Below the pieces are notes generated by a model. That model was not told the DNA's origin. It searched no databases and saw nothing but the letters and a program-made list of their open reading frames with translations. The position numbers were made by a program, and so were the translations under genes. Source: Streptomyces tirandamycinicus (GTDB lineage Bacteria; Actinomycetota; Actinomycetes; Streptomycetales; Streptomycetaceae). From it: a stretch of DNA of 64,000 nucleotides. Numbering within the stretch: position 1 is the first letter of the stretch; every line of letters starts with the position of its first letter. Below, in pieces: positions 8,792 to 18,062 of the stretch. The stretch spans positions 5,033,001 through 5,097,000 of the forward strand of contig NZ_CP029188.1 in NCBI RefSeq assembly GCF_003097515.1. Direction: 5' to 3'.

Positions 8792-10231
8792 GTGACCACC
8801 GAACTGCGTCGTCTGCGCAATTACATCGACGGAGAGTTCCGGGACGCCGCTGACGGGCGGACCATCGAGGTGGTCAACCCGGCCACGGGCGAGGCGTACG
8901 CGACCTCCCCGCTGTCCGGCCAGGCGGACGTGGACGCCGCCATGGCCGCCGCCGCCGCGGCGTTCCCGGGCTGGCGCGACACCACGCCGGCCGAGCGCCA
9001 GAAGGCGCTGCTGAAGATCGCGGACGCGTTCGAGGAGCGGGCCGAGGAGCTGATCGCGGCCGAGTCGGAGAACACCGGCAAGCCGCTCGGGCTCACCCGC
9101 AGCGAAGAGATCCCCCCCATGGTCGACCAGATCCGCTTCTTCGCGGGCGCGGCCCGGATGCTGGAGGGCCGCTCGGCGGGCGAGTACATGGAGGGGCTGA
9201 CCTCCATCGTGCGCCGTGAACCGGTCGGCGTCTGCGCGCAGGTCGCCCCGTGGAACTACCCGATGATGATGGCGGTGTGGAAGTTCGCCCCGGCCCTCGC
9301 CGCCGGCAACACCGTGGTGCTCAAGCCGTCCGACACCACCCCCGCCTCCACCGTCCTGATCGCCGAGATCATCGGCTCGATCGTGCCGAAGGGCGTCTTC
9401 AACGTCATCTGCGGCGACCGCGACACCGGCCGGATGATGGTCGAGCACCCGGTCCCGGCGATGGCCTCCATCACCGGTTCGGTACGGGCCGGCATGCAGG
9501 TCGCGGAGTCGGCGTCGAAGGACCTCAAGCGGGTGCACCTGGAACTGGGAGGCAAGGCGCCGGTCGTCGTGTTCGAGGACACCGACATCGCGAAGGCCGT
9601 CGAGGACATCTCCGTCGCCGGCTTCTTCAACGCCGGCCAGGACTGCACGGCCGCGACCCGCGTACTGGTGCACGAGTCCATCCACGACGAGTTCGTGAGC
9701 GCGCTGGCCAAGGCCGCCCAGGAGACCAAGACCGGCATGCCCGACGACGAGGACGTGCTGTTCGGCCCGCTCAACAACGAGAACCAGCTGAACCAGGTCT
9801 CCGGCTTCATCGACCGGCTCCCGGCCCACGCGAAGGTCGAGGCCGGCGGCCAGCGCGTCGGCGACAAGGGCTACTTCTACGCCCCGACGGTCGTCTCCGG
9901 CCTCAAGCAGGACGACGAGATCGTGCAGAAGGAGGTCTTCGGCCCGGTCATCACGGTCCAGTCCTTCACCGACGAGGCCCAGGCCGTCGAGTACGCGAAC
10001 GGCGTGGAGTACGCCCTCGCGTCGTCGGTCTGGACGAAGGACCACGCCCGCGCGATGCGCATGTCCAAGGTGCTGGACTTCGGCTGCGTGTGGATCAACA
10101 CCCACATCCCCCTGGTCGCCGAGATGCCGCACGGCGGCTTCAAGAAGTCCGGCTACGGCAAGGACCTGTCGGCGTACGGCTTCGACGACTACACGCGCAT
10201 CAAGCACGTGATGACGTCCCTCGACGCGTAG
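8792..10231 (+). CDS. gamma-aminobutyraldehyde dehydrogenase (first copy)
   Basis: 479 residues from GTG 8792, chosen because GAGGAGG at 8778-8784 is well spaced; GTG 8786 is an alternative. NAD(P)-dependent aldehyde dehydrogenase fold: oxyanion/active-site helpers PWNYP, LELGGKAP with the general-base glutamate, and the catalytic cysteine in FFNAGQDCTAATR near residue 284. The NxGQDCTAATR block is typical of PatD/PuuC-like aminobutyraldehyde dehydrogenases. It would oxidise 4-aminobutyraldehyde to GABA. It is divergent from the Lrp regulator, and a strong terminator follows, so it is transcribed alone. Confidence 0.9.
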   Translation: MTTELRRLRNYIDGEFRDAADGRTIEVVNPATGEAYATSPLSGQADVDAAMAAAAAAFPGWRDTTPAERQKALLKIADAFEERAEELIAAESENTGKPLGLTRSEEIPPMVDQIRFFAGAARMLEGRSAGEYMEGLTSIVRREPVGVCAQVAPWNYPMMMAVWKFAPALAAGNTVVLKPSDTTPASTVLIAEIIGSIVPKGVFNVICGDRDTGRMMVEHPVPAMASITGSVRAGMQVAESASKDLKRVHLELGGKAPVVVFEDTDIAKAVEDISVAGFFNAGQDCTAATRVLVHESIHDEFVSALAKAAQETKTGMPDDEDVLFGPLNNENQLNQVSGFIDRLPAHAKVEAGGQRVGDKGYFYAPTVVSGLKQDDEIVQKEVFGPVITVQSFTDEAQAVEYANGVEYALASSVWTKDHARAMRMSKVLDFGCVWINTHIPLVAEMPHGGFKKSGYGKDLSAYGFDDYTRIKHVMTSLDA

Positions 10232-10269
10232 CCCGACCGGCGGGCGGCGCACGCCTCCCGCCGCACCGC

Positions 10270-10304
10270 CCGAGGCCACCGGGGCATCGCCCCGGTGGCC
10301 TCGG
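10270..10304 (+). terminator. intrinsic terminator after the aldehyde dehydrogenase
   Basis: A 16-bp perfect stem (CCGAGGCCACCGGGGC and its complement) with a 3-base loop ATC, 39 bases after the stop. Confidence 0.8.
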
Positions 10305-10440
10305 GCATGCCCGGAGCCGCAGACGGGCCCTCGACAGGGTGTCGGCGCCCCGGCCTCCCGCTCGACGGACCGTCCATTGCCGCCCGATCCGCCGGCCCGG
10401 CATCCTGCGGACCGTGCCCGCCAAGCCGAAGAGAGCGCCG

Positions 10441-11634
10441 ATGCCCGGTACGTCCCGCCCCCTGCCCCGGCGCTCCGTGCTGCGCGGACTGGGCGCCGCC
10501 GCGGCCGGAGCCGCGGGACTCACGCTCGCCGGCTGCGGGGTGCCCCCGGCCTACGTACGGCCCGCCGACCGCGCCGGGCGCGACCTCTCCGGCCGCGAGC
10601 GCACCCTCGACTTCGCCAACTGGCCGCTCTACATCGACACCGACGGGGAGGGCGCCTCCCGGCGCCCCACCCTCGACGCCTTCACCGAACGCACCGGGAT
10701 CTCGGTCCGCTACACCGAGGAGATCAACGACAACGACGAGTTCTTCGGCAAGATCGGCCCGGCTCTGATGAACCATCAGGCCACCGGGCGGGACCTCGTC
10801 GTCGTCAGCGACTGGATGGCCGCCCGCTTCGTACGCCTGGGATGGGTGCAGGAGATGGACCGCGCCCGCCAGCCGAACGTCGCCGAGCACCTGGACCCCC
10901 AGCTGCGCTCGCCCGCCTTCGACACCGGTCGGCGGCACAGCGTGCCCTGGCAGTCCGGGATCACCGGCATCGCGTACAACCGCGCCCGCCTGGGCCGCGA
11001 GCTGCGGAGCACCGCGGACCTGTGGGCCGCCGACCTCAGGGGAAGGGTCACCCTGCTGTCCGGGCTGGACGAGTCCTTCGCCCTCCTGATGCAGGGCAAC
11101 GGCGTGGACGTCACGCGCTGGACCCCCGACGACTTCCACACCGTGTGCGACCAGGTGGAAGAGCTGGTACGGCGCGGGCACATCCGCCGCTTCACCGGCA
11201 ACGACTACGTCAAGGACCTCTCCTCCGGAGACGTCCTCGCCTGCCAGGCCTACTCGGGCGACGTCATCCAGCTCCAGGCCGACAACCCGGACATCGCGTT
11301 CGTGGTGCCGGAGGAGGGCGCCGAGCTCTGGGCGGAGTCCCTGATGATCCCCAACCTCGCCCGGCACAAGAGGAACGCCGAAGCCCTCGTCGACTACTAC
11401 TACGAACCCGAGGTCGCGGCCGAACTCGCCGCCTGGGTCAACTACGTCTGCCCGGTGCCCGCGGCCCGCGACGTCCTCGCCGGGTCCGGTGACGCGGAAC
11501 TCGCCGCGCTGGCCGAGGACCCGCTGATCTTCCCCGACGCCGCCATGCGGCGGCGGCTGGCGATCGCCCGCGACATCACCTCCGCGGAGCGGCGGGACTT
11601 CGCGAAGCGATGGAACGGGATCGTGGGGCTGTAG
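10441..11634 (+). CDS. polyamine ABC transporter substrate-binding lipoprotein (PotD-like, orphan copy)
   Basis: 397 residues from ATG 10441 (GTG 10414 possible). A twin-arginine/lipoprotein style leader RRSVLRGLG ends in LAGC with the lipid-modified cysteine near residue 36. The mature protein has the PotD/PotF blocks LDFANWPLYID, RYTEEINDNDEFFGKI, RFTGNDYVKDLSSGDV and the YYYEPEVAAELAAWVNYVCPV motif. It is homologous to the second PotD at 16765 but has no transporter genes of its own next to it, so it probably feeds the PotABC complex encoded downstream with different affinity or substrate. Confidence 0.88.
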   Translation: MPGTSRPLPRRSVLRGLGAAAAGAAGLTLAGCGVPPAYVRPADRAGRDLSGRERTLDFANWPLYIDTDGEGASRRPTLDAFTERTGISVRYTEEINDNDEFFGKIGPALMNHQATGRDLVVVSDWMAARFVRLGWVQEMDRARQPNVAEHLDPQLRSPAFDTGRRHSVPWQSGITGIAYNRARLGRELRSTADLWAADLRGRVTLLSGLDESFALLMQGNGVDVTRWTPDDFHTVCDQVEELVRRGHIRRFTGNDYVKDLSSGDVLACQAYSGDVIQLQADNPDIAFVVPEEGAELWAESLMIPNLARHKRNAEALVDYYYEPEVAAELAAWVNYVCPVPAARDVLAGSGDAELAALAEDPLIFPDAAMRRRLAIARDITSAERRDFAKRWNGIVGL

Positions 11635-11703
11635 CCCGGCTTCGGCCCGTGCGCGGTGGGCCCACGCCGGGCACGGCTCCGGAGCGGCCCTGAGGGCGTC
11701 GCC

Positions 11704-11739
11704 GTGCGGGTGCGGGTGCGGGTGCGGGTGCGGGTGCGG
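11704..11739. repeat. hexanucleotide tandem repeat (GTGCGG)n
   Basis: Six uninterrupted copies of GTGCGG in the 147-base gap between the PotD-like gene and the convergent phosphodiesterase gene. Such a run is prone to slippage; no function is visible. Confidence 0.8.
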
Positions 11740-11781
11740 GCACGGGGGCGGATCCGGTCCCGGCCGCCGCCCGCGGCCCGT

Positions 11782-12498
11782 TCACGCCCTCCGCCGCCGC
11801 CGGTCCTCGCCCGTCCGGGGCCCGGCGAGGACACGGGTCAGCGCGTCCACCCGGTTGGTGGTGATCGAGTCGACTCCGCAGCCCACGAGTCTGCGCATGG
11901 CCCCGCGGGTGTCCGCCGTCCACGCCGAGAGCAGATAGCCGCTCGCGTGGACCTCCTCCGCCAGTTCCCGGCTCACCAGCCCGAAGCGGTAGTTGAGCCA
12001 GCGCGGCCTCAGCGACGCGAGCAGCACGGGACGCGGCGGCGCGAGTGTGGTCCAGGTCAGCGCGATCTCCGCGCCCGGGTCGGCGTCCCGGACCGCCAGC
12101 ATGCCGGCGGGACCGCCCGTGTAGTACACCCGGTCGGCGGCGCCGCCCTCGTGGACCGCGCCGACGACCGTGCGCACGGACGCCTCGTCCGCCCCCGGCA
12201 GGTCCAGCATCAGGCGGTGGCCGCCGGCCGCGGTCAGCGCCGCGGCGAGGGTGGGCACCCCGCCGCCGGTCAGCTCGGTGAGCTGGGCGTGGGAGAGCCG
12301 GGTCAGCGGCAGGTCGTGGCCCCACAGGCGCCGGAGGGTGTCGTCGTGGAGCAGCACGGGTACACCGTCACGGGTCAGCCGGACGTCGACCTCGACGGCG
12401 TCCGCGCCCCGGTCGATCGCCGCCCGCAGCGAGGGCAGGGTGTTCTCGCGTGCGACGTACGGGTCGCCGCGATGCCCTACGGCCGTGACACCGCGCAC
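11782..12498 (-). CDS. glycerophosphodiester phosphodiesterase family protein
   Basis: 238 residues from GTG 12498, 10 bases after the deaminase stop. GDPD signature: AVGHRGDPYVARENTLPSL with the HRG and E-N-T catalytic elements near residues 7-20, then GADAVEVDVRLTRDGVPVLLHDDTL carrying the metal-binding E-x-D and the second histidine. It would hydrolyse glycerophosphodiesters to glycerol 3-phosphate and an alcohol. There is no signal peptide, so it is cytoplasmic. The open frame extends far upstream antisense to the deaminase gene, which is a GC artefact. It forms an operon with the deaminase. Confidence 0.85.
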   Translation of the reverse strand: MRGVTAVGHRGDPYVARENTLPSLRAAIDRGADAVEVDVRLTRDGVPVLLHDDTLRRLWGHDLPLTRLSHAQLTELTGGGVPTLAAALTAAGGHRLMLDLPGADEASVRTVVGAVHEGGAADRVYYTGGPAGMLAVRDADPGAEIALTWTTLAPPRPVLLASLRPRWLNYRFGLVSRELAEEVHASGYLLSAWTADTRGAMRRLVGCGVDSITTNRVDALTRVLAGPRTGEDRRRRRA

Positions 12499-12508
12499 CG
12501 GCCGTGCC

Positions 12509-13534
12509 TCACTTCGCGAGCCACTGCTCGGTGTACGCGTCGATCTCGCCGGCGATCCGCGCCTTGCCCGCCGGGTCGAGGAACGACGCCTCCACGGCGT
12601 TCTTCGCGAGGGCGGCCACGCCCCGCTCGTCGAGGTCCAGCAGCCGGGCGGCCACCGCGTACTCGTTGTTGAGGTCGGTCCCGAACATCGGCGGATCGTC
12701 GCTGTTGACGGTGACGAGCACGCCGGCCGCGACCATCTCCCTGATGGGGTGCTCGTCGAGCGTGGCGACGGCCCGGGTGGCGATGTTGGAGGTCGGGCAG
12801 ACCTCCAGCGGGATCCGGTGCTCGGCGAGGTGCGCCAGCAGTTCCGGGTCCCGCGGGGCACTGGTGCCGTGGCCGATGCGCTCGGCCCGCAGGTGGTGCA
12901 GTGCGTCCCAGACGGTCTGCGGGCCCGTGGTCTCGCCGGCGTGCGGAACGGACCGCAGACCGGCGGCTATGGCGCGGTCGAAGTACGGCTTGAACTGCGG
13001 CCGGGGCACGCCGATCTCGGGCCCGCCGAGACCGAACGACACCAGCCCCTCGGGGCGCAGGTCGACGGCGAGCCGGGCGGTCTCCTCGGCGGCGTCGAGG
13101 CCCGCCTCGCCGGGGATGTCGAAGCACCAGCGCAGCAGGACGCCCAGTTCGGCCTCGGCCGCCTTGCGGGCGTCCTCGATCGCCTCCATGAACCCCTGCT
13201 CGGGGATGCCGCGGCGGGTCGAGCTGAACGGGGTCACGGTGAGCTCCGCGTACCGGATGTTCTGCCGGGCCATGTCCCGGGCGACCTCGAACGTCAGCAG
13301 TCGGACGTCGTCGGGGGTGCGGACCAGGTCCACGACCGACAGATAGACCTCGATGAAGTGCGCGAAGTCGGTGAAGGAGAAGTACTCGGCGAGCGCCGCC
13401 GGGTCGATCGGGACCTGGGAGTCCGGGTGCCTGGCCGCCAGCTCGGACACGATCCGCGGTGACGCCGAGCCCACGTGGTGGACGTGGAGCTCGGCCTTGG
13501 GAAGGCCCTCGATGAAGGGAAGCAGATCGGTCAC
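12509..13534 (-). CDS. adenosine deaminase family protein, probable aminodeoxyfutalosine deaminase
   Basis: 341 residues. Amidohydrolase TIM barrel of the adenosine deaminase family: metal-binding ELHVHH near 16-21, HAGE near 199 with the catalytic glutamate, and the NSDDPPMFG block near 280. The first motif reads HVHHVGSASP instead of the HLHLDG of classical adenosine deaminases. The Streptomyces avermitilis homologue of this type (SAV_2595) is known as a 6-aminodeoxyfutalosine deaminase of the futalosine menaquinone route, and this protein resembles it from memory, so that role is more likely than purine salvage. The phosphodiesterase gene follows in the same operon. Confidence 0.82.
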   Translation of the reverse strand: MTDLLPFIEGLPKAELHVHHVGSASPRIVSELAARHPDSQVPIDPAALAEYFSFTDFAHFIEVYLSVVDLVRTPDDVRLLTFEVARDMARQNIRYAELTVTPFSSTRRGIPEQGFMEAIEDARKAAEAELGVLLRWCFDIPGEAGLDAAEETARLAVDLRPEGLVSFGLGGPEIGVPRPQFKPYFDRAIAAGLRSVPHAGETTGPQTVWDALHHLRAERIGHGTSAPRDPELLAHLAEHRIPLEVCPTSNIATRAVATLDEHPIREMVAAGVLVTVNSDDPPMFGTDLNNEYAVAARLLDLDERGVAALAKNAVEASFLDPAGKARIAGEIDAYTEQWLAK

Positions 13535-13640
13535 CGGGTCCTCCGCGTGTGCTGTCCGTACCGGTCAGGGATCATCGTAAGCGGGGCGGGTGCGCGTGGA
13601 GCGGGCCCGTAGCATGACAGGACCACGATGGGGGAGGCTC

Positions 13641-14378
13641 ATGTCGGACCAGAGCGAGCGGCGGCCGGACGGGAACGGCCAGGAGGATCCGTGGGCTCCG
13701 CCGGAGCGCCGCACCCCGCAGGACGGGGTGGACTTGCGCAAGGGGAGCGGCAGCGGCCGCGGAGGCACGCCGCATGGCGGCCCTCCCGGTGCCCACGACC
13801 AGCCGACGGTCACCTCCGTGCCGGGCGGTGATCCCTTCGCGGCTCCCGGCGCCGGGGCGGGCGCCGGACACCAGGGGGGTGCCGTACCCCCGCCGCCGGT
13901 CGCCCCGGGCGGACCCGGGCAGACCCCGCCGGGCCCGTACGGCCATCCCGCCGGAGGGCCGGGAGGCACCTACGGCGGCTCGGCGGGCTGGCCGTACGGC
14001 GGCCACACCGGATACCCGGGCTATCCCGGCTACGGCAGTGGCGGCTGGGCACCGGCCCCGGCGAACGGCATGGGGATCACCGCGCTGGTCCTCGGCATCG
14101 TCGCCGTCGCCGGGTTCTGCCTGTACGGCCTCGGGATCATCCTCGGCGTCCTGGCACTGATCTTCGGCTTCATCGGGCGAGCCCGTGCGCGGCGCGGCGA
14201 GGCGAACAACGGCGGGATGGCACTCGCCGGGATCATCCTCGGTGCCGTCGGCGTCCTGGTCGGTGCGGCGTTCCTCGGCTTCCTGATCTGGGCGATGGCC
14301 AACGATCCGGAGTTCCGCGACGGGTCCGACGAGGATCCCTGGTCGGCGTCACTCACCGTGGCCACGGCGACGCGCTGA
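13641..14378 (+). CDS. DUF4190-type membrane protein with disordered Pro/Gly-rich N-terminus
   Basis: 245 residues from ATG 13641 (GGGGGAGG just upstream). Residues 1-145 are a hydrophilic Pro/Gly/Tyr-rich tail (repeats such as YPGYPGYGSG); then two transmembrane segments (about 148-180 and 193-222) joined by a short basic loop GRARARRGEANNGG, the layout of DUF4190 proteins; the last 25 residues are acidic. Role unknown; such proteins are common in actinobacterial membranes. It is divergent from the deaminase operon. Confidence 0.8.
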   Translation: MSDQSERRPDGNGQEDPWAPPERRTPQDGVDLRKGSGSGRGGTPHGGPPGAHDQPTVTSVPGGDPFAAPGAGAGAGHQGGAVPPPPVAPGGPGQTPPGPYGHPAGGPGGTYGGSAGWPYGGHTGYPGYPGYGSGGWAPAPANGMGITALVLGIVAVAGFCLYGLGIILGVLALIFGFIGRARARRGEANNGGMALAGIILGAVGVLVGAAFLGFLIWAMANDPEFRDGSDEDPWSASLTVATATR

Positions 14379-14453
14379 ACCGGGCGGCCCCCCGCGCCGC
14401 CCGGTCCCGCCCGCCGCGGAGCGCCCGTCCCGGACCCGTCCGGGCGGGACGCC

Positions 14454-15023
14454 TCACTCCGTCCGGCCCGTCCTCAGCCGCTCCCGGACCTCCATCAGCG
14501 CGAAGCCCAGCAGGTTCAGCCCGCGCCAGCGGGCCGGGTCGTGCGCCCGCTCGTCGTCCGCCGCGAGGCCGATGCCCCATATGCGGTCCATCGGGCTCGC
14601 CTCCACCAGCACGCGCTCCCCGGTGCCCAGCAGGAACGCGGCCTCCTCCGGGTGCTGTGAGAACTTGTGGACGTTCCCCTCGACGACGATGCCGAAGCGC
14701 TCCCGCTCCCAGGTCGCGTCGCTGAAGCCGCGCACCAGCCGGCCCACCTTCTTCGCCTGGGCGGGGCCCGCGGCCGCCACGGCCTTAGCCTCGGCCTCCC
14801 CGTCACCGAAGAGGCGGGCCTTGCGGGCCATCATCCAGTGCTCGGCCGTCGCATACTCGATTCCGTCCACGGTGAACGGCGCCGGCCACCACTGGCTCAG
14901 GCAACCGGCGCCCACGGCACCGCCGGGCCCCGGCCGGTGTCCCCAGAAGTGCAGATATGCGACCCGTTCACCCCTGCTGATCCGCTCTGTCAGCTTCTCG
15001 ACCGATACGTCGATGATCTCCAT
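14454..15023 (-). CDS. NADAR family protein (N-glycosidase of the YbiA type)
   Basis: 189 residues from ATG 15023. Contains the NADAR/DUF1768 motifs SQWWPAPFTVDGIEYATAEH, MMARKARLFGD, and near the end the IWGIGL-AADD-WRGLNLLGFALMEVR blocks. Known members cleave the N-glycosidic bond of damaged riboflavin-pathway intermediates (YbiA) or ADP-ribose modifications. The frame stays open to 15113 but the upstream residues do not resemble the family. It stands alone, divergent from the second aldehyde dehydrogenase. Confidence 0.85.
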   Translation of the reverse strand: MEIIDVSVEKLTERISRGERVAYLHFWGHRPGPGGAVGAGCLSQWWPAPFTVDGIEYATAEHWMMARKARLFGDGEAEAKAVAAAGPAQAKKVGRLVRGFSDATWERERFGIVVEGNVHKFSQHPEEAAFLLGTGERVLVEASPMDRIWGIGLAADDERAHDPARWRGLNLLGFALMEVRERLRTGRTE

Positions 15024-15197
15024 GCACGTGAGTCTGGCAGCCGCCACTGACAGTCCGTACGGGATTTCCCTGCTAACGCGACACATGGTCGACCGAATCC
15101 GTCGCGTAACCAAAAGGCAACTACGGAATCACTTGTTGGGGAACTCTGCCTCTGTCAGGATCGGCACTCACTTCGATCTGGAGCTACGGAGAGCGTC

Positions 15198-16712
15198 ATG
15201 GGCAACCGCTTCCAGGTGCAGGACCGCCTCAAGGGCGGCGCACAGTACATCGATGGAAGGCTGCGCCCCGGCACATCGGGACATAGTCACGCAATCGTAA
15301 ACCCCGCCACCGGGGAGCAGGTGCTCAGCCACGACCTGGCGGGCACCGAGGACGTCGACGCCGCCGTCGCCGCGGCCCGGGCGGCGTTCCCCGGCTGGGC
15401 GGGCGCGACGCCCGGCGAGCGCTCCGACGCCCTGCACCGGTTCGCGTCCGTGCTCGCCGAGCAGGCCGAGGACCTCGCCCAGGCGGAATCGCTCCAATGC
15501 GGGAAGCCGATCAAGCTGAGCCGCGAGTTCGACGTCCCCGGAACCGTCGACAACACCGCGTTCTTCGCCGGGGCCGCCCGCCATCTCCAGGGCCAGTCCG
15601 CGGGCGAGTACAGCGGTGACCACACGTCGTACGTACGCCGCGAGCCGATCGGCGTCGTCGGGTCCATCGCGCCCTGGAACTACCCCCTCCAGATGGCCGC
15701 CTGGAAGGTCCTCCCCGCCATCGCCGCGGGCAACACCATCGTCCTCAAGCCCGCCGAGATCACCCCGCTGACCTCGCTGATGTTCGCCCAGGCCGCGACC
15801 GAGGCAGGCGTCCCCGACGGCGTCCTCAACATCGTCACCGGCACCGGCAGGGAGGCGGGCGAGCACCTGGTCGGCCACCCCGACGTCGCCATGACGTCGT
15901 TCACCGGCTCGACGCCCGTCGGCAAGCGGGTCGCCGAGGTCGCCACCGCCACCGTCAAGCGGCTCCACCTGGAGCTCGGCGGCAAGGCCCCGTTCGTCGT
16001 GTTCGACGACGCGGACCTCGACGCCGCCGTCCACGGGGCCGTCGCCGGCGCACTGATCAACAGCGGCCAGGACTGCACCGCGGCCACCCGCGCCTACGTC
16101 CAGCGCCCGCTGTTCGACGCCTTCGTCGCCGGGGTCGCCGACCTGATGGCGACCGTACGGCTCGGCGACCCCTTCGACCCGGCGACCGACCTCGGCCCGC
16201 TCGTCTCGCACACCCAGCGCGACCGGGTCGCCGGCTTCGTCGACCGGGCCCGCTCGTACGCCACCGTCGTCACCGGCGGCAGGGCCCCCGGCGGCGACCT
16301 GGAGAAGGGCGCCTACTACCTGCCCACGCTGATCGCGGGCGCCGCGCAGGACAGCGAGGTCGTGCAGTCCGAGATCTTCGGACCCGTCCTGGTGGTCCTG
16401 CCGTTCGACTCCGACGACGAGGGCATCGCGCTGGCCAACGACACCCCCTACGGCCTCGCCGCCTCCGCCTGGAGCCGCGACGTGTACCGCACGGGCCGCG
16501 CCACCCGCGAGATCAAGGCGGGCTGCGTATGGGTCAACGACCACATCCCGATCATCAGCGAGATGCCCCACGGCGGCTACCGGGCCAGCGGGTTCGGAAA
16601 GGACATGTCGATGTACTCCTTCGAGGAGTACACGCAGGTCAAGCATGTGATGTACGACAACACCGCGGTGGTCCGCAAGGACTGGCACCGCACGATCTTC
16701 GGAGACCGATAA
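15198..16712 (+). CDS. gamma-aminobutyraldehyde dehydrogenase (second copy)
   Basis: 504 residues, ATG after GGAG at 15181. Same active-site layout as the copy at 8792: PWNYP, LELGGKAP and LINSGQDCTAATR with the catalytic cysteine near residue 292. It heads a run of genes for polyamine uptake and oxidation (PotD, PotA, PotB, PotC, FAD oxidoreductase) with short gaps, so it probably belongs to that operon and oxidises the aldehyde formed from putrescine. The N-terminus is about 15 residues longer than the first copy. The 174-base upstream gap is AT-richer and should hold the operon promoter. Confidence 0.9.
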   Translation: MGNRFQVQDRLKGGAQYIDGRLRPGTSGHSHAIVNPATGEQVLSHDLAGTEDVDAAVAAARAAFPGWAGATPGERSDALHRFASVLAEQAEDLAQAESLQCGKPIKLSREFDVPGTVDNTAFFAGAARHLQGQSAGEYSGDHTSYVRREPIGVVGSIAPWNYPLQMAAWKVLPAIAAGNTIVLKPAEITPLTSLMFAQAATEAGVPDGVLNIVTGTGREAGEHLVGHPDVAMTSFTGSTPVGKRVAEVATATVKRLHLELGGKAPFVVFDDADLDAAVHGAVAGALINSGQDCTAATRAYVQRPLFDAFVAGVADLMATVRLGDPFDPATDLGPLVSHTQRDRVAGFVDRARSYATVVTGGRAPGGDLEKGAYYLPTLIAGAAQDSEVVQSEIFGPVLVVLPFDSDDEGIALANDTPYGLAASAWSRDVYRTGRATREIKAGCVWVNDHIPIISEMPHGGYRASGFGKDMSMYSFEEYTQVKHVMYDNTAVVRKDWHRTIFGDR

Positions 16713-16764
16713 CAGCCGCGGCCGTACGACCGACGGCGGCCCATCCCGAAAGGCAACACAGCGC

Positions 16765-18015
16765 ATGAAGCAGTACCAGCCCGAGCGCCTCTCGGAGGCC
16801 CAGCTGGCCGCTATGCGGCGGAGCTTGAGCAGTGGCCGGGGCGCGCTGTCCCGCCGCTCGCTGCTGCGAGCGACGGGCATAGGCGCGCTCACCATAGGCG
16901 GCATGGGCGCTCTGAACGCGTGCGGAATCCCGCCCGCCAAGCGCGAGGGCGAAGGGGCCGCGGCCTCCGACGACCGCTCGGCCGAGGAGAAGCGGATCAC
17001 CTTCTCCAACTGGACCCAGTACATCGACATCAGCGAGGACGAGAAGAGCCACCCCACGCTCGACGCGTTCACCAAGCGCACCGGGATCAGCGTCGCCTAC
17101 ACCGAGGACATCAACGACAACGTCGAGTTCTTCGGCAAGATCCGGCCGCAGCTCGCCGCCGGCCAGGAGACCGGGCGCGACCTGATCAACGTCACCGACT
17201 GGCTCGCGGCCCGCATCATCCGCCTCGGCTGGGCGCAGAAGCTCGACCCCGCCAACCTGCCGAACGCCTACGCCCATCTGTCGCCGCAGTTCCGCAGCCC
17301 GGACTGGGACCCCGGACGGGCCTACTCCTACCCCTGGACCGGCATCTCCACCGTCATCGCGTACAACGCCAAGGCGACCGGGGGCCGGAAGGTCGAGAGC
17401 GTCTCCCAGCTCCTCGAGGACAAGGCGCTGCGCGGCCGGGTCGCCTGCCTCTCCGAGATGCGCGACACCGTCGGGATGACCCTGCTCGACATGGGCAAGG
17501 ACCCCGGGAAGGTCACCGGCGACGACTACGACGCGGCGATCGCCAAGCTCCAGCGGGCCGTGGACACCCGGCAGATCCGCCGCTTCACCGGCAACGACTA
17601 CACCTCGGACCTGGACAAGGGCGACATCGCCGCCTGTCTGGCCTGGGCCGGGGACCTCGTCCAGCTCCGGGTGGACAACCCCGACATCCAGTTCGTCGTC
17701 CCCGACGCCGGCTATATGACCTCCAGCGACAACCTGCTGGTCCCGGCCAAGGCCCGGCACAAGACCAACGCCGAGAAGCTCATCGACTACTACTACGAGC
17801 TCCCGGTCGCGGCCCAGCTCGCCGCCTACATCAACTACGTCTGCCCGGTCGAGGGCGTCGGCCCCGAACTCGCCAAGATCGACCCGGCACTCGCCAGGAA
17901 CACGCTGATCCTCCCGGACAAGGCCATGGCCGCGAAGTCCCATGCCTTCCGCTCGCTCAGCAGCGAGGAAGAGACGGCGTACGAAGAGAAGTTCGCCAAG
18001 CTCATCGGCGCCTGA
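16765..18015 (+). CDS. spermidine/putrescine ABC transporter substrate-binding lipoprotein
   Basis: 416 residues. After a 30-residue cytoplasmic lead the RRSLLRATGIG segment and LNAC give a Tat-type lipoprotein signal with the cysteine near residue 52. PotD-family blocks: ITFSNWTQYIDI, AYTEDINDNVEFFGKI, RFTGNDYTSDLDKGDIAACLAWAGD, and DYYYELPVAAQLAAYINYVCPV. It binds putrescine or spermidine outside the cell for the PotABC machinery encoded directly downstream. Confidence 0.92.
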   Translation: MKQYQPERLSEAQLAAMRRSLSSGRGALSRRSLLRATGIGALTIGGMGALNACGIPPAKREGEGAAASDDRSAEEKRITFSNWTQYIDISEDEKSHPTLDAFTKRTGISVAYTEDINDNVEFFGKIRPQLAAGQETGRDLINVTDWLAARIIRLGWAQKLDPANLPNAYAHLSPQFRSPDWDPGRAYSYPWTGISTVIAYNAKATGGRKVESVSQLLEDKALRGRVACLSEMRDTVGMTLLDMGKDPGKVTGDDYDAAIAKLQRAVDTRQIRRFTGNDYTSDLDKGDIAACLAWAGDLVQLRVDNPDIQFVVPDAGYMTSSDNLLVPAKARHKTNAEKLIDYYYELPVAAQLAAYINYVCPVEGVGPELAKIDPALARNTLILPDKAMAAKSHAFRSLSSEEETAYEEKFAKLIGA

Positions 18016-18062
18016 CCCTGCCTGCTTCCCTGCTCCCCTCTCGACACCTGGGACCGCGATCC

